This document shows, one piece after another, positions 1 to 9,672 of a DNA stretch of 64,000 nt. Source of the DNA: Symsagittifera roscoffensis (taxonomy: Eukaryota; Xenacoelomorpha; Acoela; Convolutidae); contig NC_087069.1 in the NCBI RefSeq assembly GCF_963678635.1, forward strand, positions 56,329,452-56,393,451, written 5' to 3'. A model generated the notes under the pieces. That model was not told the DNA's origin. It searched no databases and saw only the letters and a program-made list of their open reading frames with translations. Both the position numbers and the translations under genes were made by a program. The stretch's first letter is position 1. Every line of letters starts with the position of its first letter.

Positions 1-836
1 AATGGGGGGGGGCTACTTGTTGCTTAAAAGGATACACAATGTTTGTGCCACAGTTTCTCTCTACTCTCATTGCCCACCATTGTTTTCTTGCATATCATCG
101 CAATGAGTGAATATCCTGATGCATTTTGCATTTTCACAACATGTTTTGAAGCCGCGATGATACACTACCGCACCGGAGTTCCATGGATAATAAACGATTA
201 TAGTGGAAAATTGTTGTCTAGAATGAATGTTGTCATTATAATTGATTATTTTTGTAAAAACACAATCCATATAATCCAATTAAAACCCATTAAAATTGAT
301 TATAACGGATTATAATCTTTCGATTTTTTGCAATATCATTTGCAAAATTTCCAACATTTGCGCGTTACTCGCAATCTCAACCTACTTAAATTAATCCCCC
401 ACCCCTCCCTCAGTTGCCTCCCATACGCATTTGCCCCCTCTTCTCCCTCACACCCGCATTTAAACATGGCTCCTACTTTTATCCCTACGCCCATTCCCAT
501 GTTTACTAAAGTTTATCCCCAACCCCAACTCCATTTTGAGAATCAAAAATTTCACAAACTTGAAAAATTTTCGCAAAAAAAAAGAAAAAAATTTGAAATT
601 TTTCAAACTTTTTGTACTTTTTTTGTTTTTTTTTATCTTGTTTCTTCAAAAACTGTTTTCCACTTTGCCTTTTTTACCATGACTGTCGATAAAACGCCTA
701 TGTTGTTTTTATCACACCACGCAGAAAAACGACACTAATTTGGAAGAAAAAGTTTGCGTGTTTCTTTGGACTGTGGTCGGTACTTTCTGTGCTACTTTTC
801 AGTGAGCGGCTAGCCTTGTTTGTACTTGTGGCTGAC
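1..836. other. Non-coding DNA beside a host exon; pyrimidine-rich patch
   Basis: I see no supportable gene here. Positions 230-315 hold AT-rich near-palindromes of the AATCGATTATAA type that recur elsewhere in the window. Positions 395-540 are a C-rich strand with degenerate CCCCC...TTTACA/TTTAAACA units similar to those at 43240-43330 and 47265-47470. Positions 570-660 are A- and T-homopolymer rich. On the minus strand this stretch would be intron downstream of the GT14 exon at 837-983. Confidence 0.5.
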
Positions 837-983
837 CTGTCGCTTGAAAGTGGGCGTGGCCTTGGAGTCGACGTGGATGCAGTGGAAGTTGTGTTGCCTG
901 TAGATTGACATGAGCAGCTGCTCCACCTGGTCCACATTCTTGTACACTAGAATCCCATAAGCCACTCGCCACCTCCTCTCCAC
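837..983 (-). CDS. Internal exon of a GT14-family beta-1,6-N-acetylglucosaminyltransferase
   Basis: This is a host exon, read from 983 down to 837 (147 nt, 49 codons, phase 0 at both ends). It is preceded by a pyrimidine/TG tract ending in TAG at 984-986 and followed by a CAG|GTCAGC donor. The translation contains AYGILVYK, a QVEQLLMSIY segment, and N-F-H-C-I-H-V-D. This is the start of the catalytic domain in core-2 and I-branching GlcNAc-transferases (family GT14), Golgi type II membrane enzymes that branch O- or poly-LacNAc glycans. The exon joins in phase with both candidate first exons at 41473-41874 and 35811-36227, which end in the family's Cys and Arg-rich stem segment. The remaining catalytic exons would lie left of the window. 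Family assignment rests on recognition of the motif; the exact donor is inferred. Confidence 0.72.
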
Positions 984-1990
984 CTACACACAAGACAAAA
1001 CAAAACAATGCAACACACAATATCTCAACTATCAGACAAAATTGTGTTTTAGCCACTTTTTGGAATTTTTTCAGTGTCATGATGGATGTCTTTGCTTCCC
1101 GGATTGACAAAAAATGGTAAAAATATATGTTTGAAAATTGCAAAATAAGCATTTTTTTCATATATGAAATTGTATAATGAACTTTTTTTCCATACTATGA
1201 AAATGTATGATAAGCATTTTTGCCATAAATGAATATTCAAAAAACTTTTGTTTCGAAATTTCGTGTTTTAACCGAAACACTAACCAAAGATTTTTTGTCA
1301 TGAGAAAACCCAGAGAGTAACTGGCAGTTACCACGCAGATAAACTGCATTTGGTGGTTTCAGCCATAAAAGTTAATTTTAACATTTTAACATAGACATAT
1401 ATACCAAAAAGTAATTTTTTGAATATGGCTAGATAATTTTTAGCTTGAAAATTATGATGGTTAAGAAAAAAGCCTGTTTATTTACAAATTTATTTTTATT
1501 TTTGCAAATGAAACAAAAGATAATAATCGTGTTTACAAAAAAAAAAACATTTTCATGTGATTTTTGGGTTTTTGGGTGAGAAACTCATCCTGGACTACGT
1601 TATAAACACATAAATGTCAAATTTTGCGTGCAAGTTTTTTTTCGTAAAATTTATAGTTAAGCACAAAAGCAAATTCGCAGCCAAAAAAAGGATTAAAAAA
1701 TTTTTACCTCAAATTTTTACTTTTTGTTTCTGAAAAAAAGGCATACATATCATACAATTTTCGTACTTGAAAACTTTATGATAAGCATTTTTCTGACCGA
1801 CATTTAAATTATGTTTTTGATTGTCAAAATGCCCTCTATCATAGATATACTTATGTAAATCTACTTAAAATTACCCAGACACGTTTTTTGGTGATTTTCG
1901 AAAAAAAAAATTTTCTATGACAAAATGACTATTTTATTATTTTCATACATGCGTTATTTTCATACATAGATTATTACATTTTTAAATCAA
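984..1990. other. AT-rich intronic DNA, no gene
   Basis: This is intron of the GT14 gene on the minus strand. It contains repeated short motifs such as TATGATAAGCATTTTT (near 1208 and 1781) and CATACAT/TATGAAA units. Similar motifs flank the far end of the Polinton (21760-21830) and recur near 40200-40500, which suggests an older AT-rich repeat into which the Polinton inserted. No open reading frame here looks coding. Confidence 0.5.
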
Positions 1991-2400
1991 TTTTTTAATG
2001 ACCAGGAAGCTTCAGTAGTATAGCTAATTTACACTGGGATCAGGGGGGGTGATCCCTACAGGGATCATTGGGTATTGAGATCCCAACGTAAATTTTTGAG
2101 ATCCCATGTAAAAGTACTGATCCCATGTAAAATTTGTTATGATCCCAAATAATGATCCCACAAGTTTGATCCCAATGTATAATTTTTTAAACCAATGATC
2201 CTGAATGTAAATTTTTGTTAGGTTGATAGCTAAATCGTCCAAATGCCCAGACGGTGTATTTCGTTCTTTTTGTTTATGCACCAAATTGGAGTGGTATATA
2301 AAGTGGTTATAGCTATTAGTTTCATGCATGGTATATGAAAGACACTTGATTTCTGCACCGAATATGTTTGAAATATATGTATAGAATCAGCTTGAAATTT
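1991..2400 (+). repeat. Left terminal inverted repeat of the Polinton
   Basis: It matches the reverse complement of 21311-21746 closely from the AGTAGTATAG segment (about 2012) to CTTGAAATTT at 2400. There is a small length difference near the outer end and in the poly-G tract (2042-2048 versus a longer C-run at 21661-21676). The interior carries about nine degenerate GATCCC(A/T)-x-GTAAA units between 2036 and 2215, an iteron-like array that could bind integrase or a replication protein. That role is inference. Confidence 0.9.
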
Positions 2401-3140
2401 ATTCGAATAATTTGAATAGTGCTATATTTTTAAGTATTCTATTTAGCAAACTAAAATGTTTTGATAAATCCAAAGTGGGCTAAATGGTTTTTGAGCCTAC
2501 ATTGTAATTCGATACTTGATTAATACTCTAATTAACAAAAAAAATGGAAAAAAAAATCAATTAAAGCAAATGAATAAAAAATACAAATGTTAAAAAGAAA
2601 ATTGTTAAATAATGAGAAAGCATATGAAATAGGAAACGTTTCAAAACAGAATCATTATTGTAAAGGAAATCAGAAGCTTAATTTCATTGACAAGTTGATT
2701 GAAATGTATACGAAAACAGTCATGTAGAACTAAATAATAGTTTAATGAAAAAGCATATGGGTTAGGAAAGATTCGAGTATTGTGCATGTTTGATCCGTTT
2801 TTGTGTAGAAATATTGTCTAAACTTGTACCTAATTGTAACTATAAAATTGAAGTGGAACAAAATTTCCTGGGGTCCGAGTAGAGGAAAACGCATGGCGCT
2901 CGACTCTCAGCCGAAAGGCGGCGTTTCGAAACCCGTCCAGAAATTGTACTGAAAGGAGGCAAGAGTTGTTGGTATGGTGATATCCCCCCATAGATTGATT
3001 TTGTATTTTTTTTTGATAGTAATCTAACTTCTCGGATTATTGCTATTAATTTAACAATTGAGTAAAAATGTCAATTACTAAAAATGTAATGTTTAAAATG
3101 AAATTGAAAAGTGTACAAAACAGCCATATAAAATAGTTAG
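2401..3140. other. Subterminal non-coding DNA with a tRNA-like segment
   Basis: No coding sequence is supported. Around 2893-2937, a segment runs GCATGGCGCTCGACTCTCAG, then a CCGAAAGGC stem-loop, then a GTTTCGAAACC T-loop-like (B-box) stretch. This resembles a tRNA-derived SINE head or a decayed tRNA pseudogene. No complete cloverleaf can be drawn. The rest is AT-rich. Confidence 0.4.
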
Positions 3141-3587
3141 TTAATGAGAAAGCATGTGAGTTAGAAAACGTTTCAAAACATGATCATTTATGTAAACAAA
3201 ATCAGAAGCATCACCATTAAAGTTTTTATCATAAATCAAATGTGCAATATAAATACAAAAAGAACCGCACATGGTAGAGTTTGAGTCTTGCATGGGATAA
3301 TTTGTCATTATTTCAGTGACCTGATGAAATTTCTCGTTCAGTCGTTTAAACAGATTGGTGTACTGCCAAAGAGGAAGACCGAGAGGATCAGCAAAATATA
3401 AAATATTTCTTCTGTTGCAAATCACAATCCAATGTGTCCCCGGAGAATCTGATTTTGAAGTGTTCACAATCATAAAGATGTTGTTTGGGATGTGAGGTGG
3501 AAAATTATCCGCTGCAAATACTCCAAGAAACTTATATTTCAGATGTTTACAGTTCTGAATGAGATCCTGTAACTGGATTTCATCCAT
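3141..3587 (-). CDS. PRO: Adenain-like cysteine protease (Polinton PRO)
   Basis: This encodes the virion maturation protease of Polintons, related to adenovirus adenain and Ulp1 (peptidase clan CE), expected to cleave capsid precursors inside assembling particles. The 148-aa protein has the catalytic set in order: His in GTHW (about residue 52), Asp in FADPLG (about 68), Gln in YPMQD (about 99) and Cys in MCGSFC (about 107). ATG at 3587. It is the first gene of the left block and abuts the capsid gene by 2 nt, implying co-transcription. The frame is intact. Confidence 0.9.
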   Translation of the reverse strand: MDEIQLQDLIQNCKHLKYKFLGVFAADNFPPHIPNNIFMIVNTSKSDSPGTHWIVICNRRNILYFADPLGLPLWQYTNLFKRLNEKFHQVTEIMTNYPMQDSNSTMCGSFCIYIAHLIYDKNFNGDASDFVYINDHVLKRFLTHMLSH

Positions 3588-3589
3588 TT

Positions 3590-4897
3590 TCAGACAGTCG
3601 AAATTGGAAGGACGTTCTTTGTAACTTTACGGTCAGATGTAATAAATACATTCGATGAGCGTATACCCCAAACAAAAATTTCCAGGTTTGCTGTCAAAGC
3701 GTTTGAGAATTGAAGATCGAGTGAAACTGAGCAGTTAGTAAGTTCTGGATGCAAGAAGTCATGAGCTGCCTGCTGTGTGCTAGTGAGATCGAAACACATA
3801 ATAAAATGCTGTTGATAGTTATCCAGAGTGATTCCCAGCCCGCAGTGCAACAAACCTAGCGCTGATAGTGTGTTGAAGAAGAGACGTTTATGATCTTGTG
3901 TACTGATTGGTGTACTTGCTATTGGTAAACCGTTTCGTCTCAAGGTAACTTGCTCTAATCCAAACTTTTGATAACGAAAAGAATTCGTTCGGTTTGTTCC
4001 TAGAAATGCATTATTTGTGTTCAATGCTATTATAATTTGTCTCACCGGTTCACGAGCAAAAATATCTTCCTGTTGCCAGCTGCGCTGACCAGCTGTTGCA
4101 AGAAATGTTTTTGTAATTTCTTCTTGATATGGGTAGTTCGCAGGAGTTTTGAGCAAAGTTGATTCAATGGCAGAGAGCACATGGTCGGTCACAGTCATTT
4201 TTCTAACATATAGGTTCGCTTCGAGTATTTGCAGCTTGTAATGCTTGGCAACATCTTCCGATATAATGAGAAAGTCTTCATGAGAACGTCTGTAGGAAAG
4301 TCTGAGGGTAACACCGCTCAACAAATGCTTGTCACATGCGAAAAAATCAACTCCAGCGGGTCCAAAGAACCAAATTTCCCTCGATTCACGGACCAGTTCT
4401 CGTTGAGATGTGAAATCAGCTGCATCGATTGCAGCGGGATTGTTTTCAAAACAATATCCCTGACACTTAAGCCATGAGTCCTTGGCTCCTTTGCTGTTAG
4501 AAAATTCTGTTCCAATAAAGCTTTTATGCGCAAAATTACTATTGGCATTTGAGATTTTGTGTCCATTAGCAGAGAGGGTACAGTCAGAGAAAAGGGAATA
4601 CAGGGAGTTGTTTACGAGGAACGGTGAATCAGACACAGTAGGATCAGTGTTGTCGTATCGCAGATCAGCTCCATTTGATTGCGTTACTTTGCATTGTATT
4701 TCCAAATAATTTTTTTGCAGGTCAACAAAATTTTTACGGTCACCGGTGATTTCAAATTCAAGCATTGGTCCATTGGGTGAATAGACAGGTCCAATTTTTT
4801 GATCAAAAGCGTTTTCAAAAGTAATCAAAAGAGGTTGTTTTTCAAACAAATCCAGAGAGCTATGGGTAGCTTCATTGGGTAACAAATTAGCGATCAT
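3590..4897 (-). CDS. MCP: Major capsid protein (double jelly-roll)
   Basis: The 435-aa protein has the features of Polinton/adintovirus major capsid proteins, which many invertebrate genomes list as F54H12.2-like. These features are an N-terminal segment with PLLITFENAF, a conserved FLVNN-SLYSLFSDC block near residues 95-110, and C-terminal strands ending near TSDRK. It would form the pseudo-hexameric hexon-like capsomer. ATG at 4897; it overlaps the start of the Arg-rich gene by 11 nt. The frame is intact over its whole length. A decayed homologue lies at 26083-27136 on the opposite strand and aligns from about residue 140 to the end, supporting the gene model. Confidence 0.88.
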   Translation of the reverse strand: MIANLLPNEATHSSLDLFEKQPLLITFENAFDQKIGPVYSPNGPMLEFEITGDRKNFVDLQKNYLEIQCKVTQSNGADLRYDNTDPTVSDSPFLVNNSLYSLFSDCTLSANGHKISNANSNFAHKSFIGTEFSNSKGAKDSWLKCQGYCFENNPAAIDAADFTSQRELVRESREIWFFGPAGVDFFACDKHLLSGVTLRLSYRRSHEDFLIISEDVAKHYKLQILEANLYVRKMTVTDHVLSAIESTLLKTPANYPYQEEITKTFLATAGQRSWQQEDIFAREPVRQIIIALNTNNAFLGTNRTNSFRYQKFGLEQVTLRRNGLPIASTPISTQDHKRLFFNTLSALGLLHCGLGITLDNYQQHFIMCFDLTSTQQAAHDFLHPELTNCSVSLDLQFSNALTANLEIFVWGIRSSNVFITSDRKVTKNVLPISTV

Positions 4898-5306
4898 TTT
4901 TTATGTTTGAGAAAAAATCTGATCGACTTCTCACTGGTCTGATTTTTCTTCGAATGGTTGTTTTTCTTTTTCGAGCCCCTACTGACCTTCTTCTTCGTAA
5001 TCCATTCATTGGTGTCTTTCGACGACGTCTACCACTGCCAAGTTGTTTTCTTGCAGTTTTTGTGACGGTGTTTTTCAATGCTTGTTTAGGAGACTTCTTT
5101 TTCATAGCGACATCAATCAGTTCTGGCGCTGCACTCATCAAAAGTTCTCTGCCCAGTTTTTTCGCAGCCGGTAGAATAACCCGTCGTGCAAACGGTATAG
5201 CAACACGACCAATACCAGCAGCCAAAGCGCCAAATCGACTGCCGCGTTGTCGGTAGTGTCCAGAGAAATGAGGAAGTGAAGCTTGCTTTGCATAATATTG
5301 TTCCAT
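4887..5306 (-). CDS. Arg-rich pX/pVI-like minor virion protein
   Basis: This 139-aa protein has two parts. Residues about 25-70 are hydrophobic and Gly/Ala-rich with an amphipathic helix-like stretch (AAGIGRVAIPFARRVILPAA). The C-terminal third is strongly basic with repeated RRRR and RKRK clusters. This layout matches the pX/core-protein or pVI-like minor virion proteins encoded between capsid and penton in adintoviruses and Polintons, thought to bind DNA and/or disturb membranes. ATG at 5306. It overlaps the capsid gene and lies 6 nt after the penton gene. The function is inferred from composition and position. Confidence 0.7.
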   Translation of the reverse strand: MEQYYAKQASLPHFSGHYRQRGSRFGALAAGIGRVAIPFARRVILPAAKKLGRELLMSAAPELIDVAMKKKSPKQALKNTVTKTARKQLGSGRRRRKTPMNGLRRRRSVGARKRKTTIRRKIRPVRSRSDFFSNIKNDR

Positions 5307-5312
5307 TGGTTT

Positions 5313-6182
5313 TCAATCAAAGCGCTTGAATTTTAGAGTCAACACAACTTTACCAGTTCCTGCAAAGGGCACTAGTCTTGCAGTTTCTGTGCGCAACTGT
5401 ACCGATATTGATTGTACAGATGAAGTGAATAATTTTTTGTAGTCTAAATTAGTGAAGTTTTTTCGATGATTAGGTTCAATGCTGCAGGCACTACCGTTTT
5501 TGATGCGTCTATTTGAATCAATGACGCGTAACAATGGGGCCTTTGCATCACCAACAGTTTGGTATTGAATAATGTCAATATAGACAAAAATTAGACTTGT
5601 CCCACTTGATAAGTCATATGGGAAATGAGATTCGTACAGTTCGTTTCCCTCATAAGATGCATCGAAGGAGGGTATCATTTTGTAACCAATGTGATATTCA
5701 CCGTTCTCATCAAGCTTTGCATTGTAGCCTAACAGACTGGGTGTTTGGGGACTTGGGAATGAGATTCCTTCATTTGCATTCATCCAAATGCTCATGCTAT
5801 TCGTGATTTCTTGAGGACTCGCATCAAAATGAATTTTGTCTTTGAGTTTTGTTTTTATCTCATTAATCAATTGTTCTATAAAAGTGTACTTTCCTGATTT
5901 GATAAAAACTTTTTCACCATAGTAGGGTTTGGAAATTGTATTCCGATTGCCAGCGTTGGATTTACTGGCTACTACTTCGGATGCTCTGAAGTACGTAAAT
6001 TCCTCATCAGTAACATTGTTTAATTTTGTGGGGAAAATTATTTCTGAGAGAGCAATTCTCCAATCTCCGTCTAAAGCTATTTCTTCTTTACAAAAATTTC
6101 TAAAACTGGCCAAAGTGTTGTCTGGGAAATAATCCATTGATGCTGTTGAAATCAAATGTACAGTAAGATCATCACTGCCCAT
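5313..6182 (-). CDS. Penton-like minor capsid protein
   Basis: A 289-aa protein starting at the ATG at 6182; the frame stays open slightly upstream but without another ATG. The N-terminal region has DYFPDNTLASF followed by L-D-G-D-W-R-I-A-L-S-E-I-I-F-P (about residues 20-50), the typical start of single-jelly-roll minor capsid (penton) proteins of invertebrate Polintons, and it ends in beta-strand-like segments. It should occupy the icosahedral vertices. The start overlaps the end of the integrase gene by 11 nt. Length agrees with the family. The frame is intact. Confidence 0.8.
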   Translation of the reverse strand: MGSDDLTVHLISTASMDYFPDNTLASFRNFCKEEIALDGDWRIALSEIIFPTKLNNVTDEEFTYFRASEVVASKSNAGNRNTISKPYYGEKVFIKSGKYTFIEQLINEIKTKLKDKIHFDASPQEITNSMSIWMNANEGISFPSPQTPSLLGYNAKLDENGEYHIGYKMIPSFDASYEGNELYESHFPYDLSSGTSLIFVYIDIIQYQTVGDAKAPLLRVIDSNRRIKNGSACSIEPNHRKNFTNLDYKKLFTSSVQSISVQLRTETARLVPFAGTGKVVLTLKFKRFD

Positions 6183-7188
6183 TTTCGTTATAATCAGCTT
6201 TGTTTCCAATTAAACTAAGTTCTTTTTCATAAAATTTTCCGCTGATTTCTTCTTTTTCCGCATCAATGAGACTGTATGTTGGAGGGTTCACAGTAGGAAT
6301 GGCAACTACTTCAAAAACTTCGTCTGTAAAAATCTGCTTGTAACCTTTTCTAAAAGGCAAGTCCGTCTTCGCTATTCGCACATAGTCACCAACATAAAAT
6401 TTTGGTTTCTGTACCAACTTCGATGAACTGTTTGCAATTAATGAAACTAAAGCAGGTACATGTTTTCTTGTGACCTTGTTTGGAGCCAATTTTGTTACTC
6501 TGTTAACGCGTGAGTTAATTGTTTGAACAAAACTTTGTAATTTTTCAATATAACTGTAAGTCCATTCAAAATCCAAGTACTTGTAGATAATACTTTTCAG
6601 CGATCGAATGTTTCTTTCGGCAAACGCTGATTTTTTTTCACTGTGAGTATTGTATTTGATGATTTCTCGTTTAATACATAACTTTTCGAACTCTCCTTCA
6701 AACTCGGTGCCTTTATCAACCCAAACTTTTTTTGGTTGTTTTGTTTTGATCATTTTTTTGAAAGCTTCGGTTGTTTCCTTAGCATATTTGGTCTTCAGGG
6801 GTTCCACTCGTAAGTAGCGAGAGAGACAATCGACAGCAACTAACAAATATCGTATCCCTCGGTTATATTTAGCCAATTTATCAACATAAGCCAAGTCAAG
6901 AGACCAAATTTCGTTGATATCGTTAACAATCACTTTTAGCCGAGGATATGTTTTACGAAACAATCCATACTTTGTATGTGATGCTTGAGATCTCAGAAAT
7001 TTTTAAACTTTTTTTGGTGAGAGTTGACTAGCATTTGTTAAATTTTTAACGCTACCAAATGCAGCTGGACCTTTCGTGTAGAATAGTTTGAGTTTCTTTT
7101 CTTCACTGATAGTAGGATTTCCATTCTTTTGTTGACGTCGTCGCAAACAATTCTCTACTGCTTTCATAGTTCTTATCATCGTCGTCAT
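6172..7188 (-). pseudogene. INT: Retroviral-type DDE integrase with an in-frame TAA
   Basis: This Polinton integrase would insert element DNA into the host genome. The N-terminal part has a LFYTKGPAAFGSV segment typical of these integrases. The catalytic core carries D in SLDLAYVD, D in VDKGTEFEG and E in SAFAERN, the D,D,E triad. The C-terminal part resembles the SH3/chromo-like tail (KFYVGDYVRI). A TAA at 7003-7005 splits the frame between the N-terminal part and the core; reading continues in the same frame on both sides. No ATG lies close after it, so this is a nonsense lesion or sequence error, not a new start. The likely start is one of the ATGs at 7188, 7179 or 7167, inside the overlapping Y gene. 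Confidence 0.88.
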
Positions 7189-8043
7189 CGTCGTCGTTGG
7201 TGGTGGGGAAAAATTCTTTTTTCTGGGTTTTTCTTTTATCGGATTGCTTGGTTTTGGGTTTGAGAGTTGTCGATCGAGTCTTCGAAGAGGAGGGTTTTGA
7301 TCTCTTCGAGTCCTCAGTTGTCGGGTTGTCGGAGACGAAGGAGGAAGAAGTTGAGGGCTTGGATGCTTCGCTCTTAAGCGAGCGGAGAATCTGTTTGGCA
7401 TAAGTGTTGGACACTAAGCTAGGATCAAGATTCAGTTCTTTCAAAATTTGTGGATAAAAAACACCCTCAAGTTTTTTGTGTTTTGCTGTGTATCGTACAA
7501 AAAGGACTCAATTTTAACGAGTGTTGGTTTTCCTTGAATTAGAACATATTCGTCAACGTCTAAAGTCAAGGATTCAACTTTGAACAACTGCTTTAGCACT
7601 ATGTTTGCCCTTTCCAATTTATTAGCTTCCAATAGCTCTTGAATGGATTCCATAACCTTTCGAAACACTTCAGCGCTTTTTCCATTACTTTTTTCATCGT
7701 TTTTTTCTATTCTCTTTGAGCTTTTCTGCTGCAGTGAATTGTATGATTCAAAATTTTTTTCTGCTTCATCATCACCATCACCACTGAAATTAGTAAGTGC
7801 AGATAAATTTCTTTTTCGAAGATTTGGTACTACATTACTAGGGGTTAAAAGAATAGGAGATGTTGGGTTTAATGGTGGTGGAGAGTCACGGCTGATATTT
7901 CCTTCTCGAAATCGTTGTATGTAATTGAGTTGAGATGATTTGTCGTTAATTAATGGATTATGAAGGATTTGAGATTGTGGTGCAGTTTTTTCATCTGGAG
8001 CATATGTTTTTTGAGGAATGAGGATGAATTCTTCAGCATACAT
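7103..8043 (-). pseudogene. Polinton 'Y' accessory protein, one frameshift
   Basis: ATG at 8043. The first frame runs to 7441; the second frame carries the homologous continuation to 7103. The shift falls near a T-run at about 7500-7510. The N-terminal MYAEEFILIP and the middle region (ESIQELLEANKLERANIVLK, then a short strand-rich part with VLIQGKPTLV) match a conserved unknown protein found next to integrase in invertebrate Polintons. The C-terminal half is Ser/Thr/Lys-rich with a run of seven Asp (around 7165-7195), likely disordered. The gene ends inside the start of integrase in another frame. Its function is unknown; a virion or packaging role is only suggested by position. Confidence 0.65.
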
Positions 8044-8053
8044 GCCTGAGGTT

Positions 8054-8344
8054 CTAGTTTTTCAGGTAAAGGTAACACGATTCTCCAATTGATTTAACCA
8101 GTAAAATATTGTTTGCCAAAACTTTTCGTTTTTCTCGGAAACTAAACTTAGGGTCAACAATTTTTCCAAATGGTATTTTCTTACTCTCGATGAAACTTTT
8201 GTTAGCTGGAACATGTCCCAGAAAAACATTCACAAAACAATCGCAAAGAAATCTAATAAAATTTGAATCAGCTCCTGTCAAAATTGATCTACAATGGCGA
8301 CTATTGAGCATTTGCTTCAATATACATAATTCTTTCTCTTTCAT
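8054..8344 (-). CDS. Small conserved Polinton protein of unknown function
   Basis: A 96-aa protein from the ATG at 8344, between ATPase and Y. It is alpha-helical in appearance. It has an LxxLCDCF-VNVFLGHVP block (about residues 30-46), a K-I-P-F-G-K-I segment and a Leu-rich end. I recognise the pattern as a small ORF commonly placed here in invertebrate Polintons, but no function is known to me. It overlaps the frameshifted 3' end of the ATPase by about 40 nt. Confidence 0.6.
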   Translation of the reverse strand: MKEKELCILKQMLNSRHCRSILTGADSNFIRFLCDCFVNVFLGHVPANKSFIESKKIPFGKIVDPKFSFREKRKVLANNILLVKSIGESCYLYLKN

Positions 8345-8995
8345 TTTCAAGAGATGTGATAACTGCTTTTGAGGATGGTAAATAGAAAATGGTTGGTGAT
8401 GGTGGAACTATGTTTGACGAATAACGAAGACATTCTGAAGTTTTGGGATCCAAGTCTATCAACAGATGACCAAAATCTTCTCTCGTTGCCAACTGATACG
8501 CATGACGGAGGAATTTTGCGTTATTCTCAACTGTCTGCCTAAATAATCAATTTGTTGAATGTCTCGAGGTGATTTGAACAAAATTAAGTGAGTTGTATTC
8601 AAATCTATTGTACGTGATTGCTTACTTTGCTGAAATAAATTGTGCTTGACATAAATAACATGAACATTTTTATGTCGGCCTGCTGTAGCTAATTTAACAA
8701 AATCTTTTTCATTAAAAATTTCTTCACAGGTATCATCAAAGACAATCATGCAATCCCGTAAGTTATTAACAATTTCAAAGCTGGACAATTTTATAAATTC
8801 AATATCAAATTTGTTGCGAGAAACAAAGGAACGGTATTTGGGTTGATCGTGAAGATAAAAATAAAATATTTTGTTATACGATGGATAGAATGTACCTTTG
8901 AGAAGCATTTGAAAAATTAAATCAGTTTTGCCAGATCCCGAGGGACCTGAAACGGACATAAACAGACGATCTTTTGTTGAAATCATCTTATTCAT
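8301..8995 (-). pseudogene. ATPase: FtsK/HerA-type DNA packaging ATPase, one frameshift
   Basis: This is the genome-packaging motor of Polintons and related viruses. ATG at 8995, three bases after the membrane-protein gene ends. Walker A is GPSGSGKT (about residue 18). Walker B is CMIVFDD (about 82). A conserved GRHKNVHVIYVKHNLFQQ follows (about 106), then FKSPRD and DYLGRQ. Near 8530 the frame shifts: the true C-terminal segment with LATREDFGHLLIDLDP continues in another frame to 8301, while the first frame runs on to 8459 into unrelated sequence. A single-base indel is the simplest explanation. Otherwise the protein is complete. Confidence 0.87.
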
Positions 8996-8997
8996 TT

Positions 8998-9288
8998 TTA
9001 TAACTTGGGATTGGGTAACATGTAACCAACTGTACTGGATAGTATTGAAAGCCAAATGGCAGTCTCGTCACAACTAAGATTGTAAAAAGACAATTTTGAA
9101 ATAGATAAAGAGAGCAAAATGAAAATGAAACAGACTTGTGTGAAAAAGACAACTTCTGCAGACGGAAGAGAAACAGAATTACAAAATTTCCAAGATCTGT
9201 TTTCGTGAGATAAAGACTGTTCGACACCACCAATGTCTACAAAGTCGCAATCATTGTTCTCGACAGTGGTGGCTTCTTCAATTTCCAT
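8998..9288 (-). CDS. Small single-pass membrane protein
   Basis: A 96-aa protein from the ATG at 9288. The N-terminal part is acidic. One hydrophobic segment (VVFFTQVCFIFILLSLSI, about residues 44-61) is a clear transmembrane helix. The C-terminus ends WLSILSSTVGYMLPNPKL, a tail I recognise from small Polinton membrane proteins. It may sit in an inner virion membrane or act in assembly or entry; this is inference. The gene ends 3 nt before the ATPase ATG and its start overlaps the end of the next upstream gene by 11 nt. Confidence 0.68.
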   Translation of the reverse strand: MEIEEATTVENNDCDFVDIGGVEQSLSHENRSWKFCNSVSLPSAEVVFFTQVCFIFILLSLSISKLSFYNLSCDETAIWLSILSSTVGYMLPNPKL

Positions 9289-9574
9289 GTTTACTGGAAG
9301 ACTTTTTTTGCTTATTTGTATCAAGGTTGATAGTTACAACTGCATACCAATCGCCTTTTTTTCTCTCTGATCTATTGCCGTTTGGTTTGTATTTTATTAT
9401 ATATCTTGCTATGTTTTTGTCTGTCAGAAGTATCCGAACAATTTTTTCTACGTTTCCGGTACTGATTTCGTCTAATAACTCTTTTGGTAAATTCTCACCT
9501 GTTAAACTCACATTTTCTGTGTTTTCTTTTGGCAAAAATATTTTTTTGAAATTTTGAATTTTCAAACACGACAT
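9278..9574 (-). CDS. Unknown protein, paralogue of the gene at 9673-9972
   Basis: A 98-aa protein from the ATG at 9574. It has LPKELLDEISTGNVEKIV, then a Y-I-I-K-Y-K-P-N-G-N segment, then a strand ending VTINLDTN. The same order (LPAELKELVKTDNVEEI, then VVKFKSNCN, then a Cys/Glu strand) occurs in the neighbouring gene at 9673-9972, so the two arose by tandem duplication. It is predicted as a small alpha/beta protein with no recognised family. It overlaps the membrane-protein gene by 11 nt. Confidence 0.55.
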   Translation of the reverse strand: MSCLKIQNFKKIFLPKENTENVSLTGENLPKELLDEISTGNVEKIVRILLTDKNIARYIIKYKPNGNRSERKKGDWYAVVTINLDTNKQKKSSSKHGN

Positions 9575-9672
9575 GTTAGCAACTAGTAATCACACAAGAT
9601 CAAAAGAAAATGAAAACAATCAATAAATATATTTATTATGATTCACAAAACTTGGCATATATATGTGATTCG

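Noticed and set aside
2024-2329. 101-codon frame in the left TIR and its 104-codon twin at 21380-21694
   Set aside because: They are the same TIR sequence read in mirrored position; the frames pass through the iterons and show no protein-like pattern.
4229-4477. Plus-strand frames opposite the capsid, penton and Y genes (4229-4477, 4903-5256, 7643-7924)
   Set aside because: They are antisense shadows of well-supported minus-strand genes.
6963-7005. A separate integrase-core gene starting after the TAA
   Set aside because: No ATG lies at the start of the open segment, and the sequence on both sides of the TAA belongs to one conserved domain arrangement.
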